A stretch of DNA of 64,000 bases from Hawksworthiomyces lignivorus (Eukaryota; Ascomycota; Sordariomycetes; Ophiostomatales; Ophiostomataceae), in assembly GCA_002917075.1 (NCBI GenBank), contig NTMA01000039.1:62001-126000 (forward strand), written 5' to 3'. Under the pieces are notes generated by a model that worked only from the letters and a program-made list of their open reading frames with translations, was not told where the DNA came from and searched no databases. The translations under genes and the position numbers were made by a program. Positions 12,206 to 23,553 of the stretch are shown one piece after another (position 1 is the first letter of the stretch; every line of letters starts with the position of its first letter).

Positions 12206-15205
12206 ATGGAGAGACTAAACGACGACCAGAAAACATTCTTATACGGCTTGGATCCGACCACAACACTCTTTACCTTTATGCTGTAAGTTTGGTCGCTCCG
12301 GTTTCTTGGTTTGACCTTTCTTTTTTCATTTCGTTATTTGGCTTCTTTTCTTTTCCCTTTGCTTCATTTCATTTGGCATAATTTCCTTTAACCCTTCGTT
12401 TCTTTTCCTTCGCCCTATATTTTCTTTGGCTTTGTTTTACGTCCTTTTTTCGCTTCATTCACTTTTCTTGTTTATCCTCTTTTTTTGGCCCTTATTTTTA
12501 TTTTCGTCTTTGTCCATTTTGATGCTGGGATTCTCGGTCCTTCTATTGCTACTCTGCTCTCTTGTTTTATTTGTTTATTTGTTTTTTTTTTTACCTTTAG
12601 AAGTCGGCTCGTCTTTCTTTTCTTTTTCTTCCCTCTGTGCAATACGCAAGACCACCAAAGCAGTCTAGCGTTTTCGTTGGCCTCTTCATTTTGGTGCTGG
12701 CACCAATCTTTCTCTATTACGATTTACATTCTTGTATGTCACTAAACAGTGCAGTTGTCCACGTTTTTTTCTTATTCCTTTCCCTTCCCTGGTCCTTCCT
12801 GGCACGTCATCCCAAACAAAATCCTATCCCAACAATACTGCCGAGCTTGTGATAATTATCACGCATGAGAATCGGTAGTTTGGCCTGGTTAGGCGGTGCA
12901 CAGCTAGGTGCTGATAGCTTTTCGCTCAGAGCTGGTTGTTTATTGACGTGCCCCAAGGGCGCCGGAGACCCCGTCAGCCCTAAGAACTGCCCTCCCCTGA
13001 ATTTACTCCAAACCCCGGCCAGAAGCTTCTGATAGGCCAATTGTCCGAGACGTCATCATTTCAAATAGTTCTTTTCTTAGCAGGCACGTCCTGGTCTGCG
13101 CTCACGGCCCTGCCCTGGTCATCGGGAATTAGCCAATGCCTGCTATTCGGACCATCTCGTACTGTACTAATTACGAGTGGTCCCCGATGAGGCAAGGTGA
13201 GCTGACCATATTAAGGCATGTTAAGGCAAGCTCAAAGCTGAGCTCAGCACCAAAGCTGTTGTTGCTGTGTTGTTCATCATTTCCCTTGGTCCCCGAGAGG
13301 GTGTCATCGTTATCTCACATCATCGTCAACTGCCACACATGCATATATGAAGGTTCACCATCCACTAACCGTCCTTCTTTTGGCGCCTCTTCTGCATCTA
13401 GACAAACTCATCCTTCCGTCAAATCTGTCCGTCTGCTCGGGTCCTGGGACAACTTTGCTATGACCTATGCTATGGAGCGCGACAGTCGCCGCGACCGCGG
13501 CCAGTGGCGAGGCTGCCACACATTCCAGAACATCATCTGCGATGGTGATGCTCCAACCGAACGGTCTTCGAGATCCGGTGGCCTCAAAATGGGGCATACT
13601 TACTACTACTACGTGAGTGAACTATGCCTTCCGTGAAGACAACTAGATGGTCTCATGTCTAATAATCCTGAACAGTACGAGCTTGATGGCTGCACAGAAA
13701 CCCACGACCCGGCCATGCCATCAACGAGCACCTGCCCTTACTTGCCCGGCCAGCAGGTAAATATGCTTTCCGTGCCTGACCGGAAGCCTAGCCGCAAGCG
13801 CAGCGCCTCGGTCAACTCCATGCGGCGCTGCAACTTTCAGACCATGAACCCGGACGACCGGTTCGTCACACCCCGCCCGCCACCGGCGACGCCTTCTGTG
13901 GTGCCGGCCGCGGGCCCCGAGCTGAAAAAGACGCTGGCGTCGTCTGCCAAGAGGTCGCTGTCCCCCCTGCCCAACCATCGCCTTCTACTGCGTCACCAGC
14001 GGTCATCTCGTTCGTTGTCGCCGGCCCCTTCTGCGTCCACCTGGTCGCCACGTCGGTTCTTCTTCCGGCGGCAGACACCAAGCCGAGACGCGTCGGACGT
14101 AGAAGACAATCAAGACGAAGATGATCTGAGCCAGAAATACTCTGTAGACGACGTCGTCCTTGACCAGCAAGACGAGCAGCAGCAGCGACAACTCTCGCGA
14201 CCCGGGCCGCGGTCAAGGCTGGTCTCGTCTTCATCAACCTCATCGCTGTCGCGGCTGCACCGGCTTGCCGCGCCGCGTTCCTCTTACTCTACTTCGTCGG
14301 TGGCATCGCAAGGTAGCCGCTCCCGCGATATTTCGCCCGAGTCGCTTCGGCGGTTTCTGGTTGAAGACGCGCCTCTGGAAGGCTTGTCGGAGAGCAGAAC
14401 AGAAGGTAGTCTTCATGCTTCCATTGCGTCTGCCACAGTCCTCACGCCGTGCATTCCTGAGCATGCCGATGAGGACGACGATGACGGCGACAGCCTTTGC
14501 TACGACGATCTCGACGATGAGCACAACTTTGCCATGTCTGCGGCCTCCGAGAGCGCTCCTTTCACCGTCTTGTCGCCGCCGCCACCGCCCGCCGCAGCAC
14601 GGATTGCGACGCCCACCCCTGAGCAGAACACGTCCGTTCCTTCCTCTGCTAACGCGGAAGAGTCTGCTCCTGCTCAGCTGCCAGACGCACCGACGAGAGC
14701 GCCGCCAGCTGTTCCAGCCTTGTCGCTGTCCTGGCTGGAGCTCGACGATGGCGTGACGCCAATCTCGCCTTCACTGTCATCGTCCCTGCCTTCCCCGCTA
14801 TCGTTCCGCTCACCCAAGTCGCACGGCGCGGCGTCTGTGACGCACTCTGAGGCGACGGACGAGGAGGACGGAGACTGCTATGAGCTTCTCGACGAGCGCA
14901 GCCTCTCCGGGGAGCCTCTCGCGCTGTTCCTGCCCCCGCCACAGCTTTCGTTCTTCGACGGCAGCGACGGGCAAAGCACCGGCAGCGGCAGCAGCCACCA
15001 GGACACCTGCCCCGTCAAGACGGCCTCTGCACACAACCACCACCACCACCACCACCACCACCACCACCTGGTGGCCGCGGCGCTAACCGGCAGCACAACT
15101 ACGCTCGTTCCCGGCAGCAGCGGCGTCGTCGGTGCTAACGGCACGAACGGCCTGAGCGACCTGGTCGACGAGCTGGGCTGGATGGCCACGGCAATCCAGA
15201 GCTAG
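12206..15205 (+). CDS. CBM48 / AMPK-type glycogen-binding domain protein
   Basis: Exons 12206-12282, 13402-13612 and 13676-15205 give 605 residues. Splice sites are CT/GTAAGT..CATCTAG and TAC/GTGAGT..GAACAG. The phases fit and restore an unbroken domain across both junctions (..FTFML/QTHPSVKSVRLLGSWDNF.., ..GHTYYYY/YELDGCTETHDP..). The N-terminal 120 residues form the early-set fold seen in AMPK beta subunits and other glycogen-binding modules: the GSWDNF motif near 40, a Trp in GQWRGC, and the TYYYYYELDG strand. The rest is Ser/Pro-rich and acidic, with a ten-His run near residue 550 and no catalytic domain. Binding of glycogen or a Snf1/AMPK partner is inference from the domain. Intron 1 is 1119 nt, very long for this genome. 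An in-frame ATG at 13136 reads directly into exon 2 and could give a different N-terminus. Confidence 0.85.
12849..12862. repeat. 14-bp perfect palindrome with opposed GATA boxes
   Basis: GTGATAATTATCAC reads the same on both strands and carries TGATAA on each. It sits inside intron 1 of the CBM48 gene. Confidence 0.8.
13237..13248. repeat. 12-bp perfect palindrome in intron 1 of the CBM48 gene
   Basis: GCTGAGCTCAGC is self-complementary. It follows a short direct repeat of TTAAGGCA at 13211-13228. Function unknown. Confidence 0.6.
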
Positions 15206-16519
15206 GCTTGTCGATAGAGCCCTTCTTTTGGGACTTGTATTTTTGAACAAGTCATGTTCTCGTATCTACTTTCCTTATTATTTTCCTTTAATTACGACCT
15301 GGGACTAGAGGCGATTTGGGATTAAGCATTATATTGGGATATATAAAGATCTCGGGACAGGCTGGAAAGGATTCCTAAAACTGGGTAGATGATCTGCTTT
15401 TTTAGAGCTATTTTTTTTTTTCGGTTGTTGTATGGTATACCCTCCCAGATACAGATGGGAACTTATTACGGATCGAACAAAAGCGATTCAGGCGTTCAAT
15501 GCATTACGAATTCCTTTTTTCACATCATATCACTTGAAAGATAATGCTGAGTTTTGTAGCTTTTATATGTGTCTATTTTGTTTTAAGTATTGGCTGTGAA
15601 GTGTGGCGTAAGACGTCACATGATGTCGCGTCGCGCCGCGAAGTTGCTTTGTATTACAGCAGACGGTGCGTGTACCTTCGTATATAGCCGAAAGGGTCTA
15701 CTTTCCGCACATGACGTGTAAACCAGCGTTTGCGGGAATCCAGACACGGGAGGCAGCATCTGAAAAGGCGGCTGTGATGTTCTTTGCGAGATTTGCTTCA
15801 CCTTTTGCGTCTTTCCACGCCGTCAGTCGCCGATGGGACAGAGAGCGACGCGGTACTACTAAGCATTCTCGGTCTTCGGAGGAAAATCCAGCCGATTAAG
15901 ATGTCCGAGCCAAGCAGAAACGCCGACGAGACATTCACGGAGGGACACTTTGAACAACATCAACGGCATGACGGAGGCGGGCCACAAAAAACGAGATAAA
16001 TATTAGTAGAAATTTGTGCAGTCTCGTTTTTTTCCCTCTGGAGACCAATTATTCCGTTAGTCAAAAAGGCGGAAGAGTCAGCTGAAAGGAAAGCGAGGAA
16101 AGCGAGAAACGAAATCTCTGATTCATATATTATTGCTATCCTCTCTATTCGTACGTCTGTTCTTTGAGGCAAGACAAGGCTGCTAACAAGGACGAATACA
16201 AAAAGAACAAATTAGCAAAAAAAAAAAAAAAAAAAATTCAAAATAGAACGAAGGGTGTGGTTGTTCTCTTCTCCTGCACATCCTTTCGCTTTTATCTTTA
16301 TATATTTTTTGCTTCTTGTCGTTTTCGTTCCCACACCTCCTCTTCCCTCCTGTCGGGACTGCCAAAAAAAACAAACATCGGCATTCCGAGCAAGTCCGAA
16401 ACTCCTCGAGTCTTGTCCTGCTTGCCTCAGTGCACACGTAGCCTAGGGATATTTCCCCTAGGTCGTTCTCTTAGTAGGTCAGGCACAGCCGTCGCCTGCA
16501 TACTACCTGTCGATCGCCT
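15206..16519. other. 1.3 kb intergenic region
   Basis: Three-prime flank of the CBM48 gene and promoter of the downstream zinc-cluster gene. It holds T-rich stretches near 15409-15421, an A20 run at 16217-16236 and pyrimidine-rich sequence at 16260-16360 typical of a fungal leader. No coding sequence is supported. Confidence 0.6.
16217..16236. repeat. A20 homopolymer
   Basis: Twenty consecutive A about 280 bp upstream of the start codon of the zinc-cluster regulator. It may act as a nucleosome-excluding poly(dA:dT) element (inference). Confidence 0.8.
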
Positions 16520-19500
16520 ATGGACTCCTCTGCGGCTGGCGACCCCACAGCTGGCACTGCCGACACGTCTTTGGAACCCCTCGCCTGTGTCGCGTGTCGT
16601 ACTCGCAAGTTAAAATGTGATAAGCGGAAACCTGCATGTGGCCGCTGTAGCAAGGCCACCGACGGCATCGAGTGTGTATATCCGGAGTCACGCCGCAGGC
16701 CGGTGTTCAAGCGGCGCAATGCAAAGGATCTTGAGGCCCGCTTAGGTACGTGGGTTGCACGTTGAATAAAAATTTTTTTTTCTCTCATTCCTATGTCTTT
16801 TTATTTTCCCTCACTCACCTCTGCCCATCAGCCCAAGTTGAGGATTTGTTAAAGGACGTTCCTGGCCTCGAGAGGAAGAGAAGCGCAGAAGGCAATGGCA
16901 GGGCCAACAACACGGGAATTGGCCGCGGGGGCCCCGGCCACGGCCTATTCTCGCTCTTTGCGATGCCAGAAAACCCCAAGAATCCGCAGGACGACGGTTC
17001 TGGACCGCCCCCCAGCATCTTCCCCCCAGAGTATACGCCGCCAAACTCCGAGCTTATTGATTCGGGCATGAGCGAGCCGCCGCCGCCGTTTGATGTTGTC
17101 GAGGAGCTGCAAGTTGCTTTCCCAATATCCTTCCGCGTTGAGGTTTCTTTCCGTTTTTTATATAGTGCCTTCTAATACGGCACAGGCACACATCCTACTT
17201 CCTGAACCAGCACGTTTTTATACCTATAATGCATCCCGGTCGATACCTCAAGGCATACCACTCTGTAGCTCACCTGCGACCTCCCATGGCATTGCAGTAT
17301 GCAATATGGGCGCTGGCTGCACAGGTGCATAGCAAATATTCTGCTTACCACGACATCTTCTACCGTCGAGCACGCCAATACCTGGAAGCAGACGAGATAC
17401 GGGTATGAGATCCCCGGAGCGTTCTTTTTTTTTGTTGGTGGTCCTTCCACAAGCTGATTCTGCTGGCGTCAAACAGGGTCAGGGCGAGCACTTTATTACC
17501 ATAGCACATGCGCAAGCATGGGCCCTCATTGCCACATATGAGGCACGCCTTCTGCGCTTCACTCGCGCTGGTATGAGCTGCGCACGCTGTGTGCGCCTCA
17601 CTAGCATGATGGGCCTCAACCGCCTCGACGACGACAGTTCCAACGACAAGATTGCATCCGTGCTCGTGCCACCAGCCGACTGGATAGAGCTGGAAGAGCG
17701 CCGGCGTGTCTTTTGGGGGGCATTTTGCATCGACAGCCACGCTTCCATCTCAACTGGTTGGTCAAGATTGGTGAACACGTCAGAGGTAAGTTGCGCAACC
17801 CTCTCGCCCTCTGCAGCAGCCGCCATGTTCCAAGCTCATAGTACCGCAGATCACCACTCACCTGCCTAGCAGCGAAGAGGCCTTTAATGAGGGTAGGGAG
17901 GAGCAGTCTTGCACAATCGACAACGTGTTCTCTGGCTCTCCATATTCGACATTTTCTAGCGCTGTCATTGTTTGCCATCTCTTCAACTCGATCCTGAGTC
18001 ATATCCAGCTGAAGCCGACAGACCGTCCGGAGGATGTTGAGAATGGACCGTTCTGGCAACGCCACCGCGACCTCGACACCAAACTCTCTTCGGCATTTGT
18101 GTTTTTGCCAGAGCGCTACCGTTTGCCGACCAATCTGCGAGACCCCAATGCCGTGCATACAAATCTAAATATGCACGCGGCCTGCATCTGTCTTCACAAT
18201 GCAGCCAGGGAGCGCGCCGAACTCAACAGCCTGCCTCCCTCGATGGCCAAGGACTGTCACGACCGCCAGCTAGCTGCCGCGCGAGAGATTCTGAACATCA
18301 TGAAGCTGACCACTCATCTTCAGAACAGCTACGTAGGTAGAATCTTGACTGAGAATCCACAGGTGAAAGGAAGACGTATTGCTTACACAGGGTTGTCTCT
18401 CTTCCCCGCCGTGCTTAGAAAACGCCTCTTGCCTCGATGTCTCTGTACTGCACCACGACCGTTTTAATTCACCAAGCGCTGTTCGACGTGAAGAACGACA
18501 TTACAAACACCGTCTCCGCGGAGACCAACGCATCCAGTCTCGAGTACGTCATGCGGTACATGGAAAAAGTGGGCCGCAGCAACAACGTGGCTCGCCTCTT
18601 TCTGCACCAGACAATTCTGGACATTGATCGCAACGGCCTGGCCATGGCAAAGCACTTTGCTTGGTTCAAGAGGTACAAGAACACAGTCGCGGACGGCTTC
18701 CACTACGTGCCCTTAGTTGCCCGATCGTCTGTGTCGAGGCACTCCTTGATGCAGCCGCCCCTGCCGGGCAAGCTGCCTCTTTCCCGGAACAAAGGCTTCA
18801 GCTTCATGAAAAACCCAGTGACCTGCTTGCCGATTGATGAAGAGCCTGGCGAGTCGTATCAGGAAAAGCTCGCCGCGGAGAAGGCCTTGACGAGCACGGC
18901 CGCGGATCTCGCGAACAAGCGGCGGCGCATGATGTCTCCAGAGATAAGCGAGCCTTTGGCTGCCTTTTCGGAGAAAGGGTCCCTCGCACCTGGCTCGCAC
19001 AACCATTCCACCGAAAAATTTTGCGTTCCAGCCTTTGGTTCATTGCCAGACCGCACTGGATCACCCGCTGTTTCTTCATCAGGATCGCGCGAAGAGTCTA
19101 CAGCCACCCTGTCGGTACCGACCGCAACGAGCCCACCACACACTACTTCTGGACTCAGCATGTTCTCGAACATCAGAATTCTGGACCCCTGGACGGGGCC
19201 GTCTTCCACTATCAGCACAACGGATCCCAGCAGCCTGATCGACAGCAGCGCCTTTGCTGGCTTGCCGGATCTTGGGGCAATGCATAATGGTGGCATAAGC
19301 CTCGAGTCACAGCAAGTTGATGGAAGTATCTCACTCGATGCCACGTTTTTGAGTTCTCAGATCAACGAAGTGGCCCGCGCCAGCGGCTTCGACACGCCCT
19401 CCTTGACGGCGATGACGAGTGCTGCTGGCGACCTTGACAACCCAGATCTCTGGACAGCCTTCCTCCAGACTGCGGATTTTGAAAATACGGAGTGGAGCAC

Positions 19501-19522
19501 ATTGGATGGAAGCACAAAGTGA
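16520..19522 (+). CDS. Zn2Cys6 fungal-specific transcription factor
   Basis: Six exons: 16520-16745, 16832-17136, 17211-17402, 17477-17785, 17850-18332 and 18419-19522. All phases close, giving 872 residues. The binuclear zinc cluster is C23-x2-C26-x6-C33-x6-C40-x2-C43-x8-C52, followed by a basic linker and a short predicted dimerisation helix (AKDLEARLAQVEDLLKDV). The middle region is a fungal-specific transcription factor domain with the motifs HPGRYL, LRPPMALQYAIWALAA, GQGEHFITIAHAQAWAL and WIELEERRRVFWGAFC. The C-terminal 350 residues are Ser/Thr-rich and probably activating. It acts in the nucleus as a DNA-binding regulator; the target pathway cannot be read from sequence. The second intron (17137-17210) has a weak GTTGAG donor, so residues around its junction are the least certain part. 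A tandem dioxygenase gene follows 414 bp downstream. Confidence 0.9.
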
Positions 19523-19936
19523 ATGGCGTGATTGAAAATACAAGGGGTGATTCGAAGAAAGGTGGTTTGAAAGAGATATCCTACTTTATGTATTATAGCA
19601 TTCAGGGCTATACACCCAGGTTTTATGGAAAGTACAAAGAAGTACACAAAACGCAGCTCAGTTAAATGATACAAGCAATCCAATATAATATTTCACAGAG
19701 CCTGCTTCGTGTCGTGATCCGAGGGAAGTCGTACGGTACATATAATAAATTGGATACCAGTCTTCCAGCAGTAGCGGGACGCGTCAGCTCGCGCTACGGA
19801 GTAATTGCATATTGGGTACTTAAAAATATCACCATGGTCTGGTTTCGTGACATTTCTATTCCCTTGTGAATATTTGCTGTAATCTTCAAAATTAAGAATT
19901 GCGGTCTTGGAAGCAATTTTACAGGCTCCGTGGGCA
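19523..19936. other. Short tandem intergenic region (414 bp)
   Basis: Holds the terminator of the zinc-cluster gene and the promoter of the dioxygenase gene. No other element is recognised. Confidence 0.5.
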
Positions 19937-20947
19937 ATGCTTGGCTACGCCGTAGTTGCCGGCTTGGCAGCGGTCCTTTTTTGGCTCGACCCGATTTTGC
20001 AGGCAATAGCCCCGTCTCTGATACCGGAAGTCCCGGTTTTGCGCAAGACAGCCCGACCGCCTATCAACGAATCTTTACTAGCCTTGGAAGCTGCTGATGA
20101 TGCCGGAGCCGCTATTTCCTGTACTCCGGATGCGTACATAGTCCATATTTTCAACAAGGCGCCCCTAGTGCTGTATGTGGAAAACTTTCTCTCCGCCGAA
20201 GAGCAACAGCATCTAGTAGAGATCAGGTGGGCTCTATCCTTCTCTCGCATTTTGCTATCAATTCACAGAAGTTTTTCTTTCTGACAAACCTCTCGCAGCA
20301 CTCCCATCTACGAGCCGTCCACAGTGACGCATGACGGGGGTAATTCCAGCCAGCGTGATGTCGCCATCCGCGACTCCGAGGTTGCTCTCGTGCCGCGCAC
20401 TGCCGTCGTCCGGTGCATAGAGGCGCGCGCACGCCGGCTGCAGGGCTGGCGCGACGACCTCTGGATCGAGCGCCTCCGCGTGCAGCGGTATGTCGCCCCT
20501 GCGGGCCACTACGGCTACCACTACGACTGGAGCCGCTCCGGGGCGGCTACCGGCGGCTGGGCTCGCATATCCAGCCTCATGGTTTTTGTAGATGATGGAC
20601 GACTAGATGCGGGCGGCGCCACTGCGGGAACTTCTAAAGGAAAGCCGCTCGTGGGCGGCGGCACTGCATTCCCGCGGCTTCCCCGGCGCAGCACCGACAC
20701 CCGGTGGTGCCGATTCATTTGCTGCGGCAGCGACGATGCCGACGCCGACGTCGGTGCTACGGAAGCAAGACACGGTAACTCCACCGGAGTGGTTTTCAAG
20801 CCCGTCGTCGGCAATGCTGTCTTTTGGGAGAACTTCCGCCCGGACGGTACCGGCCGGGCTTGGGAAGAAACGTGGCACGCTGGTCTGCGGGTGGTCGAAG
20901 GTGTCAAGGTAGGGTTGAACATATGGAGCTGGGGCCGCGTTGATTGA
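19937..20947 (+). CDS. Membrane-anchored 2-oxoglutarate/Fe(II) dioxygenase, prolyl 4-hydroxylase type
   Basis: Exons 19937-20226 and 20299-20947 give 312 residues; the junction is ATCAG/GTGGGC..CTCGCAG/C. I chose the first ATG (MLGYAVVAG). An in-frame TTG 30 nt upstream is not a normal fungal start. Residues 2-24 form a hydrophobic segment, probably a signal anchor. The catalytic double-stranded beta helix is in exon 2. The iron ligands are H171 and D173 (HYGYHYDW) and H290 (TWHAGLRV). K300 (VEGVKVGLNIW) is placed to bind the 2-oxoglutarate carboxylate. This is the standard prolyl 4-hydroxylase alpha-subunit arrangement. The reaction is hydroxylation of a protein or small molecule coupled to 2-oxoglutarate decarboxylation; the substrate is unknown. 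A Gly/Ala-rich insertion follows the HxD motif. Confidence 0.9.
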
Positions 20948-23519
20948 ATACGAAGAGAATACACCGAGAATATGTAGGAAGGGGCGGCAGAATGCCATCT
21001 TACGTCTTGTCCAGAGTCTCATTCTGGCTCCGAGAAATCTTCCAAGTCATTTTTAGCAGTATTCGCTTTTCATGCCATTTCTCTCTTCTTGCTATCACAG
21101 GGTATTTGAGGAGCTGGCCTGGCTTGTGTGTATATAATGACATTGTAGACTACCAACCAGAGCTCTACAGACAATAGGAGACGTAGCACTGATTATGCAC
21201 ACGCCATGAAATTCATCTTATCATGCGCATTTCAGCACGCTAGACACCACAACGAGAGATGAAATTATATATTTAGGACCAACAAAAGTAATCTATAAAT
21301 ATTAGATAGACAAACCATCTAGTTCTTGTTATAATTAGCCAATCCAAGTTTAACGGGCATATCATTCTATCCAGCTACAACATATTCTACACCTACGCAC
21401 TTTGCTATCAATTTCCCACTTTCGTTTAGCGAGCACACCGAATACCCCTGTTTAATTTCAAATCTTAAACTGTAGCAAATACTAACAGATCTGTGACAGA
21501 GGTGAAAAGGTTTTTTGGGGTACTTGTATTGAGAGATGCAATTGCTCCCAAAGTCGGTTTCTTTGGATTGAGTTGTTTGTAGGCGCTCTTAGGATTCATC
21601 AGCAGCTCTCAATTTCGGTCATCGAGTCATGCAGACCCACAGCATAAATTCGTGAACGTGCAGACATCAAAGTTCTGCTTGTAAGTCTGCAATGTCCTGT
21701 GGTTGATCGACTGTCAACGTATCCTACTGTAGTCCTCCATTGCATTGCAATTGACAGACCACGAGACCAATCTAGAGAAGCCAGAGAGGAAAAAGCAAGG
21801 AAAAAAGAAAAGAAAGACATGAAAAAACAAAGAAAAGAGGAAGAGCGGTAAAGTGCCGAAGTAATTTTCCGGCTCGGGTAGCTATCCGAGAAGAGAGAAA
21901 CGGCAGCATCCCCTTCCTGGCAAACGAGGAGAATAAATGAGCGCGAATGAAATAAAGTAATCCACGACCGTGCATCCTGCAGGTGTGCATGGATACATCA
22001 GAGAATATGCATCCAATGGTGCAGTATGAAATTACGCCCCTTGTTTTTATTACTTTGGCGCAGAGATCTTTAGCTTTGCTGTTTGTCCTTTTCTGCAAAG
22101 TCACCTGGCCGCCTTCTGTGTGACACACTTACAATTTTATGTACGAGTTTGGACTGAAGGCCACAGACACTGTTGTTGCAGAGGTGCTTTCTTTAATTCT
22201 GTTGAAAAAAATCCCTCTACGCAAGATAGATTGATAACCACCCCTTTTGTGTACTATCACCCGGGGTATGTCGTAATCGTATATGTTGTTTGTATCCTGG
22301 GATTGGATGACAGGGCAGCTGTCGTTCTTGATTTCTGCACACTTTGGACTATATGCTGACGGACTAATCCTACATAGCTAACATTTCCCGGGGCGAGCAA
22401 TTTCTCGAAAAGTTCCTCCATATTGCAGTGCATTTATATTTCCTGCCCTATAGATTTTATCTTCAAAGCTACTATGATCCCTATGCCTACACCCTATAAT
22501 ACAGTCCCTAAGATACCATAGGGCAGATACTACCAAGAGCTAGGTACATCCTCTAATTCTTGGTTTCTGAGGATTCCCTTTCGTTTTTGACGTCCTCTTC
22601 GTTAGCTTGTATGGCTTCTCTCTTCTTTAAAATCCATCCATATTCACATTCGATTAAACTGGATGGTCGCTAGGATTTAATTCGGTTTTCACTGCCTCAT
22701 ATTACTTGCATGGTACCCTAAATGAACATCTAGCGAGAAAAATGATAGGATACTTCTCTACCTCTGTTGCTCCAAAACAGGCAGCTGGTTCTCCGTAAAT
22801 TCTATTTTTTGCTGTGTATTCAACGACCACTAATAATATACTCTGGAGTAGCATTATCCGCCGCCTGGGTCGTATTTGCCAGTCTTTCTTTGGCAAGGAA
22901 CCCCTGTGTCAAGTTGTGCTCTCAGTTTGACCAGTATGCCTTTTTCGCAAGGCACAGGCCGATCATGTGAATGAGAATGCCGTGAACCGGTACTTTGTTT
23001 ATACATTAATATACACATCAGTCTGTTGACGCATGTCTAGTATAAAACCCATTACTACCTTTTTTATTCTTTGTCCATCCTGTAAATTCGAATATCCCAT
23101 GCCGGCTTCATAGCTAAAAGGCACACCTCAAAACAATACTGAGAAAGAACGTTTCAAAAGATGTAGGCGAAATCCTGGCAAGGGAAGAAAATCTCTGCCA
23201 GGTCAGAGCAGGTTGAGTTTTCAGTAAGAGGCACACACAAATAGGCTGTAGAAGAAGAGTATCTCATTTCACTATGATGTACAGTATTGGCAAGAAATGA
23301 TTAGAATTTCCCAGAATTCTAAGATAAGAAAAAGAAGAAAAGCCCTCACCATACGTCATGAAGAGACATTGTGGTGCCATACAGTCTCATCCATGTTAGG
23401 ACGATAACATGAACAGGAGAAAACGTAGAAAACAAATTAAGTGCAAGTAGAACAGAACTAAGAATAAAGCGAATACAGGGAGTCGGAGTCGCCGGATCTT
23501 AGTTCTCGTATTTCATCTT

Positions 23520-23521
<2 letters not shown>

Positions 23522-23551
<30 letters not shown>
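23522..23551. repeat. T30 homopolymer
   Basis: Thirty consecutive T, the longest homopolymer in the window. Its length in the assembly may be unreliable. Confidence 0.85.

Positions 23552-23553
<2 letters not shown>

Noticed and set aside
17172..17332. Frame reading through 17172-17332 as QAHILLPEP..
   Set aside because: A one-base shift gives the zinc-cluster family motif HPGRYLKAYHSVAHLRPPMALQ, so this frame is not used.
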